A stretch of 64,000 nucleotides of DNA from Onthophagus taurus (GCF_036711975.1 NC_091968.1:7378001-7442000), one strand, 5' to 3'. Positions 11,190 through 23,875 are shown, counted from the first letter of the stretch. Notes: generated by a model from the sequence alone, not told the origin. Numbers and translations: made by a program.

Positions 11190-12050
11190 GACACATGGCT
11201 AAACCCGAGTATTTCTAGTTCTAGGTCTAATGTTAGTTCTAGTGACAGTGTTAAGTAGCATTGGTTAGCATATTTTTATTGAACTAAAAATAGAACTACC
11301 ACTAGACTGTCTTTTGAGACATCTGGCTAAATCCGAATGATTCTAGTTCTAGATCGAGTGTTAGTTCTAGTGACCGTGTTATGTAGCGCTATTAAACACT
11401 CGGTAGCGCTAGATTGTATATTGTTATTGAACTTTGAAGACGCACGGCTATACTCGTAACTTTCTTGTTCTAGGTCTAGTGTTAGTTCTAGTTTTAATTG
11501 TTATTCAGCAGTGATGTAACGAACGGGCCTTCGACCTTTGCATCTATTCCCGGAATGTATCAGTCCTCTCAGATTCTACCATCCTTGATTGTTTAAAGCC
11601 ATGTAAATTGAACGCAACGATGTAAATAATTATCCAAATTTGTGTGTATTAAATTCGGGCTAAACCGGAATGTTTGTAGTTTTAGGTTTAGTGTTAGTTC
11701 TATTGCTAGTGGTAGTAGTGGTAGACCTAGAACTAGAAACATTCAGGTTTAGCAGTACGTCTTTTAAGACGGCTTAACCCGAAGGTTTCTAGTTCTAAGT
11801 CTAGTGTTAGTTCTAATTTTAATTGTTATTCGGTGTTAAATTATTGTATATTCTTATACAACTAAAAGTAGAACTAATACTAGACCTAGAACTAGACACA
11901 TTTAGGTTTAGCCGTCTTAAGAGACGCAAGGCTAAACCCAAATGATTCTAGTTCTATGTCTAATGTTAGTTCTAGTTATAGTGTTAAGTTAATTCTAGTT
12001 TTAGTCGTTTCAGCACCAAGTTATTGTGTATTTAGAGCACTTGGAACTTA
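11190..12050. repeat. CTAG-rich hairpin repeat, cluster 2
   Basis: About five half-units show TTCTAGTTCTAGGTCTAGTG, the GGTTTAGCCGTC...GACG...GGCTAAACC hairpin core and the TTATTCAGC...TTGTATATT spacer, in alternating orientation. A different module sits inside at 11508-11650: the segment with GTGATGTAACGAACGGGCCT...GGTTTAAAGCCATG-like words, found inverted at 62255-62395. Confidence 0.85.
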
Positions 12051-12580
12051 TTTCTGAAGAAGGTTATAGTGCTAGTTGAATTTGCTGCATTTTAGTTCAA
12101 TATATTACATTAATAATAATAAAAGTAGTAAATCCGCTCCTATCTTGTTTATGATGCAAATGGGTTAAGTTATATGGATTTAATACAAAAAAATAAATTT
12201 TAAATTTAATAACTTCTAACTAGCGCCATCTTTTGCTCGGCGTTCGTTCCTATTCACAATAACTGCACAGAATAACAGTTATTCTTATTATAATTACAAA
12301 AGCTAAAATCTGGTTGATACTTTCACGTATAAACAATAATTACTTCTAATAAATTAATAATTTTAAAATAAATTTTTATTAAAAAGGGTTACATTTCATC
12401 AAATTTATCTTATACTTTTTAATTAATAATAATGTTAAAAAAAATAAGTTGACCTTTAATTTTATTTTATTAAGACTCAATATAAAAAGATTATTTATAA
12501 ATATTACAATAACATTTATAAATAAAACAACTAAATTTAAGTAAAAATTAGGTTGGTATTCAAAAAGTTACTAAAAATCC
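12050..12580. other. Gene-free AT-rich stretch upstream of rump
   Basis: No coding sequence, terminal repeat or recognised motif is visible. It precedes the likely rump first exon and may hold upstream regulatory sequence. Confidence 0.5.
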
Positions 12581-12589
12581 AACTTCAAA

Positions 12590-12727
12590 CCAAACCAAAA
12601 TAGACGCTATCCGCCATTAATTCCGCCATTTCATTCGCGTTACGCTTGGTGAAGACGTCGAAGTAGGAATAAAGTTACAAAAAGCCGTTTTTTCAACTTT
12701 AAAGCGCGAATTGAACGGATACCTGTG
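12590..12727 (+). promoter_or_regulatory. rump: Probable rump promoter and noncoding first exon
   Basis: A locally GC-richer patch carries two CCGCCATT motifs (about 12611 and 12623), resembling the GCCAT core bound by Pho/YY1-type factors at housekeeping promoters. The segment ends in a good donor, ACCTGTG|GTAAGT at 12727/12728. No ATG opens a long frame, so it would be 5' UTR. It is placed with rump because that is the next plus-strand gene, with a matching acceptor at 14757. The transcription start is not determined. Confidence 0.45.
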
Positions 12728-13689
12728 GTAAGTAATCAATTTTAAGCATATCTTATATAATAACATTTCGAGTAAGCATCCAATTTACCGGGAAAAATCC
12801 GATTGGTTTTTTGTTCTATTTCACCGCACGGTTTTAGAGGATTGAATAGAAGAAGATTTCGTTACAAAATAACTTATTCTCGATTAGTATACTTTGAAGT
12901 ATAAAATCCGTTAAAATTTTAAGGTTGAAAATTAACCTAAAACATTTTTTCGAACAAAATATTCACGGAGGCTTTTCATCAACAAGATGGAGTACAAATT
13001 GAAATGCTTTTGTTATCTTGATTTTTCCAGCACTTTGAGCCAGAAATTGGAAAGAATCTGTCTCGGGTCAAAATCGAGAGTTAAATTTAATACTTAAATA
13101 TATTTGTGTGTATATTGGAACATAAAACAAGAATGGAATTCAATTCATATAAACAAATATTAAAAATGGTTTAAACCATCATCTAATTTTAAGCGTTTTC
13201 CATCAATATTTATTGTTTTGGAAAGGTGTCCTCTACTTCGAAATGTTCCACGTTGATAATTCCACTCAAAATCACTTATACATTAATTGCGTATAAAATG
13301 CAAATCAAAATTATTCTGCTTTTTCGAGAGGATTATTATATTTTTAATTTAAAAAAAAGGGAACAATTCAAGAATCATCATGTGGCTTAAAAATCGCTGT
13401 TTTTTTTAATTAATGTGAAATGACCCAAAAAACACGTTAAAAATAAAAAGAAAGTCTGAAAAAGTGTAGAACATACCGAAAAATCACATTAAAGTTTTGA
13501 TGTAACATCACAAGCAATGTTAACCATGCATTTTCCTATTAAACCGGTCAACACCTAACCTACAAATTGTTTATTTTATAACCACACAAAATCAATCTGA
13601 TAAACTTTATAGTAAAGTTATTTTCAGTAAACTAGGTGAGATTACAACCTATATTTATGGATGAACAGAAGAATAGTTTTAGTAAATAG

Positions 13690-14455
13690 TGTTCAACCAG
13701 TAGTATTTTAATCTCCAAGCACATAGTAGTGTTTTGGCAGCGTTAAATAGTCTTTGCCAACAATATTTAGCATTCTGAAAGTAGTTAATAGTCTTTTGGA
13801 AACAATATCTTGTCTTTCCAGGCAGATAATAGTTTCTCCCAGCAATATTTAGTCTTCTCCAAGCAGGTCCTAATCTTTTCTATTAGTATATGGCGCTCTG
13901 AAAGCAGTAAGTAGTCTTATGGAACCAGTACCTCGTCTTTCCAATCAGTTTGTAGTTGTTTTTAGCACTATCTAGTCTTCTCCAAACAGATTGTAATCTT
14001 TTCCACCAGTATCTAGCCTTTTGGAAGCAGTAGGTACCTTTTTTGGAGAGCATATCTCTTTTTCCAAGTAGTTATTAATCTTTTCCAGCAGTATCTAACA
14101 TTCTGGAATCAGTTTCCACTCTTTTCCAAACAATTATTAAAGTCTTTGAAAGCAATAACTAGTCTTGGAAGCAGTATTTCGCCTGTCCAAGTAAGTCAAA
14201 ACCTTTAACAACAGTGTTCAGCGTTCTGGAAGCAATAGGTATTATTTTAAAAACAGTATCGAGTCTTTTCTAAGTAAGTTGTGGTCTTTTTCTTCAGTAT
14301 CTAGCATTTTAGAAGCAGTAGGTAACTTTTTAAAATAGTATTTCCTCTATCCAAGCAGTTTTTAGTCTTTTCCTAGCAGTATTTAATCTTCTAATAGCAA
14401 TAATTAGTATTTTGCCAAAAGTATCTAGCATTCAGGAACCAATAAGTTAAAGACA
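13690..14455. repeat. Degenerate minisatellite of ~20-bp units in the rump 5' intron
   Basis: Roughly 35-40 diverged units fit variants of the consensus CCAAGCAGTATCTAGTCTTT. Examples are CCAGCAGTATCTAACATTCT, GGAAGCAGTATTTCGCCTGT and CCAAACAGATTGTAATC. Alternate units begin GGAAGCAG or CCAAGCAG, hinting at a two-unit higher-order period. Confidence 0.8.
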
Positions 14456-14539
14456 TTTTAGTCGTTGTGCGTCGAAAACCTAAGAAACAACCGTATTTCA
14501 CCCGAAAATATGCGTTTTAACCAAAAATGCTGCGAAAAT

Positions 14540-14592
14540 ATATGGTCGATGACGTCACAAAAAACTTTAAAGTGATTTTCCGGTAAGTTTTA
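14540..14592 (+). promoter_or_regulatory. CRE motif and possible alternative first exon of rump
   Basis: A perfect TGACGTCA palindrome (about 14549) lies 45 bp before a good donor-like sequence (TTCCGGTAAGTTTTA, about 14580). It is some 220 bp upstream of the rump start codon. This could be an alternative promoter/first exon or an intronic enhancer; the sequence alone does not decide. Confidence 0.3.
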
Positions 14593-14774
14593 CACTTCTC
14601 CGCTTTTTTTTATTTGTAACTCTTTACTTGAGTGATTTCCCGTCGATTAAAAAAAATTGTCGATTTTTAAGCGACATGATGATTCTTGAATTATACCAAA
14701 AAAAAAAGATCAAAACATTTATTTAGTTTTCTTCCTTCGTTTTGTTTTTTTCAAAAGACTAGGAAAAAGTAATT

Positions 14775-17700
14775 ATGGTCGACATGGAAGATAAGGATAG
14801 AAGCAGTAGGGATCGTTCTCGTCGTGAAAGACCATCGCGTTTCTCCGAAGGCAGTCGTGACCGAAGTGCGGATCGCGGAAAAGATCGTGGTGGAATGAAA
14901 TCGTCGAATTGTCGCGTTTACGTCTCGAACATCCCATACGAATATCGCTGGCAAGATTTGAAAGATCTCTTCAGAAGTCAGGTAGGCGATGTTGCTTTCG
15001 TCGAACTCTTCGTCGATGAAAATGATAAACCGCGGGGTTGCGGTATCGTCGAATTTTCCGAGTCCGGTTCGGTGAAGAAGTGTTTGGAGGTGATGCATCG
15101 GTTCGAATTGAAGGGGCGCAAGATTGTTATTAAGGAAGATTTCGGAAATGCAAGGGATAAGTTTGGGAATTTAATTGGTACAAAACGAAATAGGGATCGA
15201 GATAATGATAGGGGGGACAGGTTTAGGGAAGAACGAAGGGGTGGTGGTGGAGGAGGAGGAGGTGGCGGCGGCGGCGGTGGCGGCTTCGATGGTGGACGTC
15301 AAGATGATAATAAATGGGGAAATACGTATGGGTTAAGTCCACAATTTTTGGATGGTTTGGGTATTCATTCCCCATTGACTAATCGAATTTTTGTTGCTAA
15401 TGTAAGTACACTTTGTTTAAAATTATATTTGGGGTAGTTCTTTTTTTTTGTGATCGTATTGTCCTAAATGTTTAAAATGGGATTTTATAATCAAAAAGTT
15501 TTTTTTCATTGTATGTAACATTACAATTTCTTCAACAATTAATTCAGGAAATTAGCGGCTTTCTTCAAATTTGTATAGAAAGAAAATGAAATTTTTTTAA
15601 GAGGTTGGATTAGTCTGCTCCTTATTTTTAATAACTAATTCGATTTGATTTTTTGAAACATGAAGTTTATACCGGGAATTTCATATAACTCGCAATATAT
15701 GAATGCAGTAACTTGCACTGTCTCACATAAAATGCAACATAGCTTAAGGGAGTAATCTCTTTTTTTCTATAAAATAAAGTGATATCTTTCGGAATTTTTC
15801 GCTGCCAAATTTATGTGCTCTTCCAATTTAATCTTTTGCCTAAGTTTATAACATATATTGAAAAATTGCATATGGTGATTTACCGTTAGCAACACAATTA
15901 GCAGCGAAAAGGTTTGGAGTCGGTATAAGCTCCGCCCATCTCTATGACGTCAAGGCTTAGGTTGTCTATTAGTGTTAAAATAAACTAATTATAAGTGACA
16001 TTTCAAATGACTTTTTTTTTTTGCGGTTTAAGCTCCGCCCATTTCTGTGACGTCAGACTTATGCAGTCTATTGCATATGGGGATTTTTCATTAGCAACTA
16101 AGATGTTTGGAGTCGATATAAGCTGCGCCCATCCCTGTGACGTCAAGGCTTAGGTTATCTATTCCATAATGACGCCATAATTTGGTTGTCGCTACGTCAA
16201 ATCTTTTTAAATAAAAGTTTCAATATCTCGTAAACTATGCAGTTTAAACCATTAAAACCTTATGGCATTTTGCAACACCTTGTCAAAAGGAATCCAAAAA
16301 CCTTAAAATATACAGGGTGTTCCATTTAAAAAACACACTCACCATGTCGTAACTCAGACTGCCGTCATCATTTTTATTTTATTTCTACGCCAAGATATGC
16401 GGAAAATAGTTTCAAGTAACTTTTATTTAAAACTTTTTTTAATATAAGTTTAAGTTTAGGCTGTAGAACTACTATTCGATACTTTTTGTACACCCTGTAT
16501 ATCTAACTATATTTTAAACGGCTTTTAAAGTTAATGAATGTCGCCATCGTTTTTAGGAACTTTCGTCGCGTTGCAGTACCAATCTGTGATATTGGTTGCA
16601 TACTTTGTAGGGTACGATAATTAATTAACACACTGAATATACATGTGATTATCGTCTGAACTAGAATTAAGCAAATTATTGACAACATTGCTCTTAAAAT
16701 CGGTAAGTTTATTACAAAAACTAAAACATATGTATATAATGTATCAGTTTCTCTGTAGGTCAAACAATAGAACGATGCTTTCCGAACGTACATATAAAAT
16801 TTCAGGTCAATCGATTGAGTAGTTATTTAGTCATTAAAATCTTCTTTTTCCTGTTCATTCATTCTTTGTTAGGTGCAAGCTTCTTTTGTCGCTTGAAGGC
16901 TGCGTCGAACCGATTGCTCCAAACGCTTTTCATCCCGATTGGCATAAATTTTAGTCTGCTCACCAATTTGAATTCCCATTGTTTTCATAACTTTTAAAAT
17001 AACAAGAACAGCCTTCATTCAAAAATGCTGGCTGCTATATAAGTGGATATTTCAACTGTTTTTAAGCCAAAGTGTAGATGTTTGGGGGCTAATCGCCAAA
17101 CAGTAGAATTGGAACTTGCATTATTATTTTTAGTTTCACCACCCAAACATCTTTCTAACAATTCTTTTGATGACAAATCTTCATATATTGGCTTTATAGC
17201 GATTGCACCATCTAGATGAAGTGTCGGTTCGTGGTCGAATTCATCCAGTTTTCTCTTGGCTTCAGCTTTACGCCATTTACACCAACTCTCTGGTCCGATT
17301 GGGCTGTACACATGTTGTATATTTTCCCCATACAGCATTATACATATCTTCAACAGAATTTGAATGTCTCCTTTTGAATGTCTGTCAACTTATTCTTTCC
17401 ACCAAGTTTTTTTTTATGTTTTTTCACGTTTATCAGTGATTTTTTTTGTAATGTAAAGTTATTGCAATAAAGATTCATAGCTAACAAGGCTTTAAAAGTT
17501 GCTGTGTCGCCATCGCCAATGTAATTTGTATACCTCACTTCATACCACTCATCTTTGAAACATCTCTTTTATAGCATGCACCGCCATCTCCGGCCGTTCT
17601 TTCATGATTGGCCGAACAATTCTCTTTATGTTCATCCATCCAAGTATTGTATTCCTCAGTCCCAGATCTTGATTTCCATAGTTGACCAGCCTGACAGTAC

Positions 17701-20700
17701 GACGATTTTGCTATAAGATCGATCACTTTTCCACTATACTTTCCGATAAGAGTCGCCATTCCAAATAATGAATTAAAGCCCCTCTTCTTCCACGTTTCAT
17801 CGCCGGACACAGTAATTTCTTGAAACGAAAATAGCATATTTAATAAAAGCAAGTTTTGAAGTAAAATTTTCGTTTAAATTATTCTGTACTTGTAACATGG
17901 ATCTCCTGGAATGACAGTAATTTCTGTTTCCGAATTGCCGTTTTCAGTATTTTTGATTTTCTCATCCTCTACTGCCTTTTTTTTCAATACATCAAATACT
18001 GCTTTTGATCCTATGTGTATATTTCCTTCTAAAGCAGCAAAGTATAATGTCAAACTAAATCCATGAGACCATAAAATAAATGTAACCTCTCTCTGTCAAC
18101 ACCTAATAATCTCATGATTAACACTAACCTTCTATAATATTTACGTCGTACGATTTGGAATCATAGGAGAAGAAAGTATATATTGAACACCACATTGACA
18201 TTCCATCGATATTTTAAATCCTAATCCACGAACACTGGTTGCACCATATCTGATTTCTTTTTTACATATTTTACAGATTACTAATTCCGAAATTGAGGTA
18301 AACATACAGTTAAAAATACAATAATTCTGGAACCATGACTTAGGTTCACTATAGTAGTTTCCGTCTCCTGCGTATATCTGTTCCCGACAAATTTTCTTTT
18401 TTTTTGTCTATCCGCGTGTTTAGAACTTCCCTTTGAATGTTTTCTATCCATTCTTTTCTTCGCAAACACGTCGAAATAATACAGATAAGTTCAATCTTGT
18501 TCTTAGAGCAGCCTTTAATAATCAAACCGAACCTCGAATTGTGACAGTTGCGACAGTGTACCACAATTTCAAACAACATCGGTTTTTATGACAGTCATAA
18601 ATAAAAGCCGGTCAGGCAAGGACAGGGTCGAATTTAAATTTGTTTAGACTAAAATTATTTTAAACCTACCGCCAAACTAGCTAGTTCTAGTTTTAGTGCA
18701 ATAACAAAATGCAACATAGTGATATTTTATGCTAACTAGCGATACCTGCCAAAACCTACCCTAAATGGAATGTTTCTAGGTTTAATGTTAGTTCTAGTGC
18801 TAGTGTTAGTCTAGTTTTACTTACACTGCGTAATGTCAAATTATATTGACATGTTGCATTTTATGTGGGACAAAGTAAATAGATACGCCCTGGTTTCTAT
18901 AGAATATATTTTTGTATATTACATCTTAAGTGAAATTCACTGTATAGAGTTTCCCTTTAATAATTTTTACTTCTTTTACTTATAAAAATAATTGCTCTGT
19001 ATACTTAGGTAAAGTAAATAATTCTGTATTTCTTAGATAATAAAAGTCTTATTTTAGAGCTGATATCATAGCTCATAATTGCAAAATCCTTTTGAGTTAA
19101 GCTTTGTACTCATAATGTATCAACTCCAGGGCTTCGCCGACAAGCGACCTCGGCAATGTAAGAAGTATCGTTCTTTTTGTTGCGCTGGATATGCAATTAT
19201 ATCAACATAAAGCTGATGTTAACTATCAGTTCTAGTAAAATTGTACAAAGCCCTCTGTAAGAACTCTAAAGAAATTTCATGTTTTCAAAAAAGAGAAATT
19301 TCTTTGGAATTGTCGTTGTTACAATATGCTACAATTAATTATAGAAGAAGTTTATCTAGGAGCATCATCCAACCTTCTAAAATATTTAGTTAAACCACAT
19401 CACTATTAAAGTTACCTCTTTATTCTTCCTCTCTTATTGTTAATTTACTCTTCATTTCCTAAAACACGTAATGGAATCTACCAAATCTGCGTATTACTGT
19501 TACTTTCTTTCTGGTTACTGAATAATACAATTTGGAAATATGGGGTTTTAAGAGATTGGATTAGCTCCTTTTATACTTCTTAACTTACTGTTGAGGTTGT
19601 GTTCGTAACGATAAAATGTTTAGGTTTAAGAATATATTTTGAAAGAAAGTCGAGGATTAAAGAAGATTCTTCACAAACTCTAAATTAATCCAACCTCCTA
19701 AAATGTCCGCCGTGAAAAAGAAATCTTTTCATTTTTAAATTTGTTTCTCAGGCTCCTATATTTGTTGTGTATATTCTCAAACCAGTATCTAAGTAAAACG
19801 TTTGGACTTTAGAAGGTGGAGTTTGTTCAAAATTTTAACTAATTCATTTTTAGCGAGACGAAACAAATTCAACCTCCTAAAACCTTTAATAATAATTAAA
19901 CCTTTATGTTACATAAAAAAGATTGAGTAGGTAGGGGTAGGTTACCTTCACTTTTCTCTTATTTTTATCTACTCCTTACAGTTGGACTACACGGTTGAAA
20001 AGAAGAAATTAAAAGAAGTTTTCCGTTTGGCGGGTAAGGTCCTATGGGTGGACATGCCCTTAGATAAAGATGGTCGTTGTCGTGGCTTCGCTGTTATTGA
20101 ATATGACCACCCAGTTGAATCGGTTCAAGCGATTTCAATGTTCCACAATCACGAATTGTTTGGTCGTCCATTGACGGTCCGAATGGATCGCATTCCGGAC
20201 AAAGAAAAACTTCCCGAAGGTCTTAAATCGATCGGTATGGGTTTGGGTGTGAACGGTCAAGCTTTGAAAGATGTTGCTCATAATTTGCCCTCTTCAAATT
20301 CGTCGAATAATAATCAATTGTCGAATTCTGGGCCTGGTATACTCGGTGCAGTTCCGAATTTGATGGGTATTAACGCCGGGGCTCCTCTAAATAATTTAAA
20401 TAGCGTCGCTTCGGCTTTGGGGAATTTGGGGACAACGTCTGCGGCGGTTCTTCAAGCGGCCAATTTGGCTAATTTACCAAATAATCTCCTCGGAGGTGGT
20501 GATTTAAGCGGTATTGCGGCTAATTTGGTTTCTAACCCTTTAGTACAGAGCCAGTCGTTAAGTAACTTGAACGCTTCTAATTTGAGTCAAGCGGGAGGCT
20601 TTAACAGAAACGATTCGTTCACGTCCCAGTCCTTGGGGGGTTTTCAAGGCAGCGGAGGAGGTGGTGGCAATAATCAAATGAGCACATTTAATTCCGGAGG

Positions 20701-21319
20701 AGGTGGTGGAGGCGGCGGCGGAAATAGAAACTTCCAAAATTTTGATGGGTCGAAAAATTCCGGTTTTGGAGGAGGAGGAGGAGGCGGTGGTGGTGGAGGT
20801 TTTAATCGGGGGAATGACCGCGAAAATAGTGGCGGAGGAAGTGGAGGGTTTAACGCGGGGATGCGTAGTCAAAATCAACAGAGCAAAACTGGGTATTCAA
20901 ATAAAATTCTTATCAGCAACGTAAGTTACATATTTTTAATAAGTTGGTCTTCGTTATAAAATCGTCAACGTTTTGGGTTCGTTTTCAATTTCCAGCTTCC
21001 GCACACCGCTGGGTATCAAATGTTAAGAGACAAATGTTGTGAGTTTGGCGAGGTCCAAAGGGTTGAGGATAAAGGAAACGGAAACGTTTTGGTCGGCTTT
21101 GCAAATGAGTGGGATGCAGAAAGAGCTATAAGTATCCTTAAGTAGATGTGGAGTAGTTTTTACTGATTTAAAATTTTGGGCTTTCATCGATTTCTTATTG
21201 TTGCAAAAAAGTTAATTTTGTTTTTCAGGTTATTTTTTTTCCTTAACGTTTTTTTAACAGAAAATATGGACAAGGCGAGAATTGATGGGAGAACTATCGA
21301 CGTCCGCTTCTACTTTTAA
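14775..21319 (+). CDS. rump: hnRNP M-like RNA-binding protein (rumpelstiltskin orthologue), four coding exons
   Basis: Exons 14775-15401, 19982-20920, 20996-21131 and 21261-21319 join in frame to 586 aa with consensus splice sites (GTAAGT at 15402 and 20921; acceptors CTTACAG, TTTCCAG, TTAACAG). The domains are an Arg/Ser/Asp-rich N-terminus (1-44), RRM1 (about 46-122, RNP1 'RGCGIVEF'), a run of 15 Gly, RRM2 (about 203-280, 'RGFAVIEY'), a long Asn/Ser/Gly-rich linker with Gly runs, and RRM3 ending the protein (about 516-586). The RRM2 region 'KLPEGLKSIGMGLGVNGQ' and 'DVAHNLP' closely match the Drosophila rump/hnRNP M family. That family binds G/U-rich RNA in splicing and, in flies, in localisation of nanos mRNA. 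Exon borders fall inside RRM2 and RRM3 as in the family. The start is the first ATG after the acceptor at 14757. It looks intact. Confidence 0.93.
15862..16175. repeat. CRE-bearing MITE copies in rump intron
   Basis: Two direct copies (15862-15990 and 16065-16170) and one inverted partial copy (16022-16075) share TATAAGCTCCGCCCATCTCT followed by ATGACGTCA(A/G). The intact foldback version is at 33567-33826 in the Fem-1 intron, where two halves form an inverted repeat. Confidence 0.75.
16311..16499. mobile_element. 185-bp mariner-type MITE
   Basis: The ends CAGGGTGTTCC (16313) and GTACACCCTG (to 16497) are inverted and flanked by TA on both sides. There is no coding capacity. Confidence 0.75.
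16840..18600 (-). pseudogene. Mutator-like transposase remnant in rump intron
   Basis: Read on the minus strand from 18580 to 16890, successive frames give 'KICKKEIRYGATSVRGLGFK', 'ITVSGDETWKKRGFNSLFG', 'GKYSGKVIDLIAKSSYC', 'NYIGDGDTATFKALLAMN', 'YEDLSSKELLERCLGGETKN' and 'STVWRLAPKHLHFGLKTVEI'. These match the arthropod/cnidarian proteins I know as the Mutator-like transposase domain family. 'GDxTW' and 'GDGD' carry conserved acidic residues. At least five frameshifts or stops break it. Terminal repeats and a 9-bp duplication were looked for and not found. Identification of the protein type is confident; the superfamily label is from memory. Confidence 0.8.
18665..18960. repeat. CTAG-rich hairpin repeat cluster 3 with associated module
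   Basis: 18665-18830 has GTTCTAGTTTTAGTGCAATA and related CTAG words. It runs into a module (18828-18960: GTAATGTCAAATTATATTGA...CGCCCTGGTTTCTATAG...AGTGAAATTCACTGTA) that recurs in the same orientation at 44655-44775 and partly inverted at 57365-57415. Confidence 0.75.
19360..19885. repeat. Scattered inverted GGTTGGATTAG motifs at rump intron end
   Basis: TCCAACCTTCTAAAA (19368), AAGAGATTGGATTAGCTCC (19545), AATCCAACCTCCTAAAAT (19688) and TTCAACCTCCTAAAA (19869) are related. A further copy, AAGAGGTTGGATTAGTCTGC, lies at 15598 near the intron start. They occur in both orientations and could pair in RNA. Confidence 0.5.
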
Positions 21320-21600
21320 TCAACGCCGAAATTCCAACAAAAAAATTGTTTATTATGAGAAATAAATTAATCTTAGTTTTTAGTTTGTGACCGGATCCGT
21401 CGGTAAGAGACATTCTTAGTTCATCCACGATTAGTAAGCGTTTTTCAACAAACGACAAAGAGTTTCTTTAAATGTTTTGTGTCATAGTGTGTTCGTTTTG
21501 ATGTTTATAATTTGTCTTTTCATATAAGTTTTAGTTTTATACTAAAATATTGCAAATAAATGGTACTTCTAATAAAAATGCAAGTTTAAGATATTGTTTA
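21320..21600 (+). other. rump 3' UTR with polyadenylation signals
   Basis: AATAAA occurs at about 21361, 21556 and 21570, the last two just before an AT-rich downstream region. The transcript probably ends near 21580-21600. Confidence 0.55.
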
Positions 21601-23590
21601 GTTTTTATTTCTTCTTCATAAATACATGTTGAAGCTAAAACTATGAAAAATGTGGATAAGTTTGGATTTGTATTAGGGAAAATAAAAGGATATAAATTTT
21701 ACAATTAAAGTTATATTTTTGTGTAAATAAATTATGAAATCTAAAATAGCATAACATCGAATAGATTTTTATTCAATTTTTTTTGTTCTATCCTTGATCG
21801 ATTTTAAAACATTTATTCCTGTAGAAAATCACCTTGGACTACGTAAAGAGAATTTAAAAATCGAGAAATGGGTTTGGTTACATGGGAGAAAAGTTTTGCA
21901 GCATGTTTCCTTAAAGTTCCTCTTTTTTCACACTATCCGTACTTAACCCCCCACTTCTTATTAGATTCTTCTATTTTGTCCATCGGCTTATTAATAGCAA
22001 CTCTACCTGCAAGGCACTTTCAACTTTTCAGTTGAAAAAGATATGATGAGCTGTAACTAGCCAAATCTAATTCCTAAGTATTTTTCCAACATGTTAAACC
22101 CTTGGTGTTAGGTTGGATTGTTATTGATGGGATTCATATAATTTTGCGTTTTGGTTGCAAGACTTTAAAATCGGTATGACCTCCACGAAAGGATTAGCGC
22201 TACTATGGTACAACAAAGGTGAGTGTTCGGCTCATGTATTACCCAGTTTTTTTTTTTGGTAGGTGTACATAAGGACAAGTTGTTAGAAAGTACAAATTTT
22301 CATACCTGAATTATTACAGGGGTTGGATACCTTAATTGCGAGTGCTTCACTATGTCTAATGTAATAAATTTTATTACATAAGTTTTATATCTAAAGGATC
22401 TGAGGACAAACGTGGTGTTTTACACCACCATAGCTGATGGCATGTTAAATAAGCATCCTTCTTATTATCATCCTTAGCTTATAATCCAAATTCCATCCTT
22501 TTGATTATATCTAATTAATTGGCTGTAAATATCCTCAGTGATATATTGTTTTCTGCTATTAATCATGCTAATGGCGCTTTTGAAACGAGCAGAACCATTA
22601 TGATGCATCGTATCTACAGCGGCCGTATTTCATAATTATTCCAGCCATCTTGCAACATCTAGACGATTGTTTGGTATTAACGCTGTTTTGAAAAATGTGG
22701 TTTGTTCCTGTTTTAGTTCAACCAAATCAAGTGTTTAAATTGCTTGGAAGCCCACATTCTGGTACCAACACGTTCCTCCATTATGCACAGCGCAGACTCT
22801 TCATCCACTGCTAATTCCTATCTATTTTTTTTCCACTGTCCACTACCATTGACAGCTTTCTTTAAGTGCACTTAATCAACTTAGATCTAGCATTATGTTC
22901 ATGTCACAGCGGAAGTCACTGCCGTACAACTGCATTCCTACTTTATTCAATTTGGTAGTAACTTATTCAGAACATGTTTGATATACAAGTTAATGTGGTT
23001 GTAAAAGTATAAACAAGAATGAAGGTTTTTTCAACATTGCACAGCGACTGTGGGTATCCATTATGTACGTAATATAATTCACAATTGAGATGGATATAAC
23101 AAATCCAACAAGAACAAAGCGGCGAATGCGAAATTTTTTTATTTATTTACAAATAAATTCGTATATCCGGGTGTCAATGTATGTTACTATTCGAATAACT
23201 ATTTAACGTTGTTTTTGTTATGGATGAACGGCTTAAGTGTAGTAATTTGAAGAAAAATAGGTTAGATGACGAAGAAACACTCTCAACAAGCAATGACGGA
23301 AATGTTAATGTAAATTCTCAACTACATTGTTGTAGACTTGAATTCAACTTAGATTGTTATTAGTTTCGACTTGCCGTTGTGAATACATAAAAAGTAAACT
23401 TAATACGGATACAAATGTCGAAAATTTAACTTGATTTTGACGAAGTTGTTTTGAAAGCGTCATCGGAAAACCTTCAAATTTGAGATACATGAGCCTCATT
23501 AAGATTACACGAAATGTTATTAAAGAAATAATTTTCTTTTTGTCTGATTATGTTTCATTTTTTGTTTGAATGCTATAAAAACAGCTTGAT
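21600..23590. other. Intergenic stretch with no recognised gene
   Basis: The sequence is AT-rich with stops in all frames. No terminal repeats, RNA gene or protein motif could be recognised. The minus strand at 22500-22950 looks faintly like old decayed coding sequence, but I could not assign it. Confidence 0.5.
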
Positions 23591-23875
23591 GTGCTTACAT
23601 AGAGCAGTGTTTCTCAACGTTTTTTGTGCCAGGCCCCCCACATACAGGATGTTTCTGTAAGTCGTGGCATAATTTTAATCACAATTACTAGAGTCAAAAT
23701 GATGACGATTCGTGTAGAAATTTTTAGTCTAAACTCATATTATAGTTATGAAATAAAGTTAAGAAATTTTTAAACATTTTCTTAAATATTTTCAATATGG
23801 TTTGTCTTAGAAAGACTAAATTTGGCAAACAGTACAATTTTATCATGATAAATTCTATAAGATCACTTTTGAAAA

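Noticed and set aside
14751..15098. 115-codon antisense frame over the first rump coding exon
   Set aside because: The sense strand encodes a clear RRM; the antisense product shows no motif.
16503..16793. 96-codon hydrophobic minus-strand frame, receptor-like at first sight
   Set aside because: No family motif, no splice context, and it abuts a MITE end; most likely chance in AT-rich DNA.
20558..20924. Frames antisense to, and out of frame with, rump exon 2
   Set aside because: Shadow frames created by Gly-rich GGN codon runs.
22500..22950. Possible decayed coding sequence on the minus strand
   Set aside because: No conserved blocks could be identified and stops are frequent.
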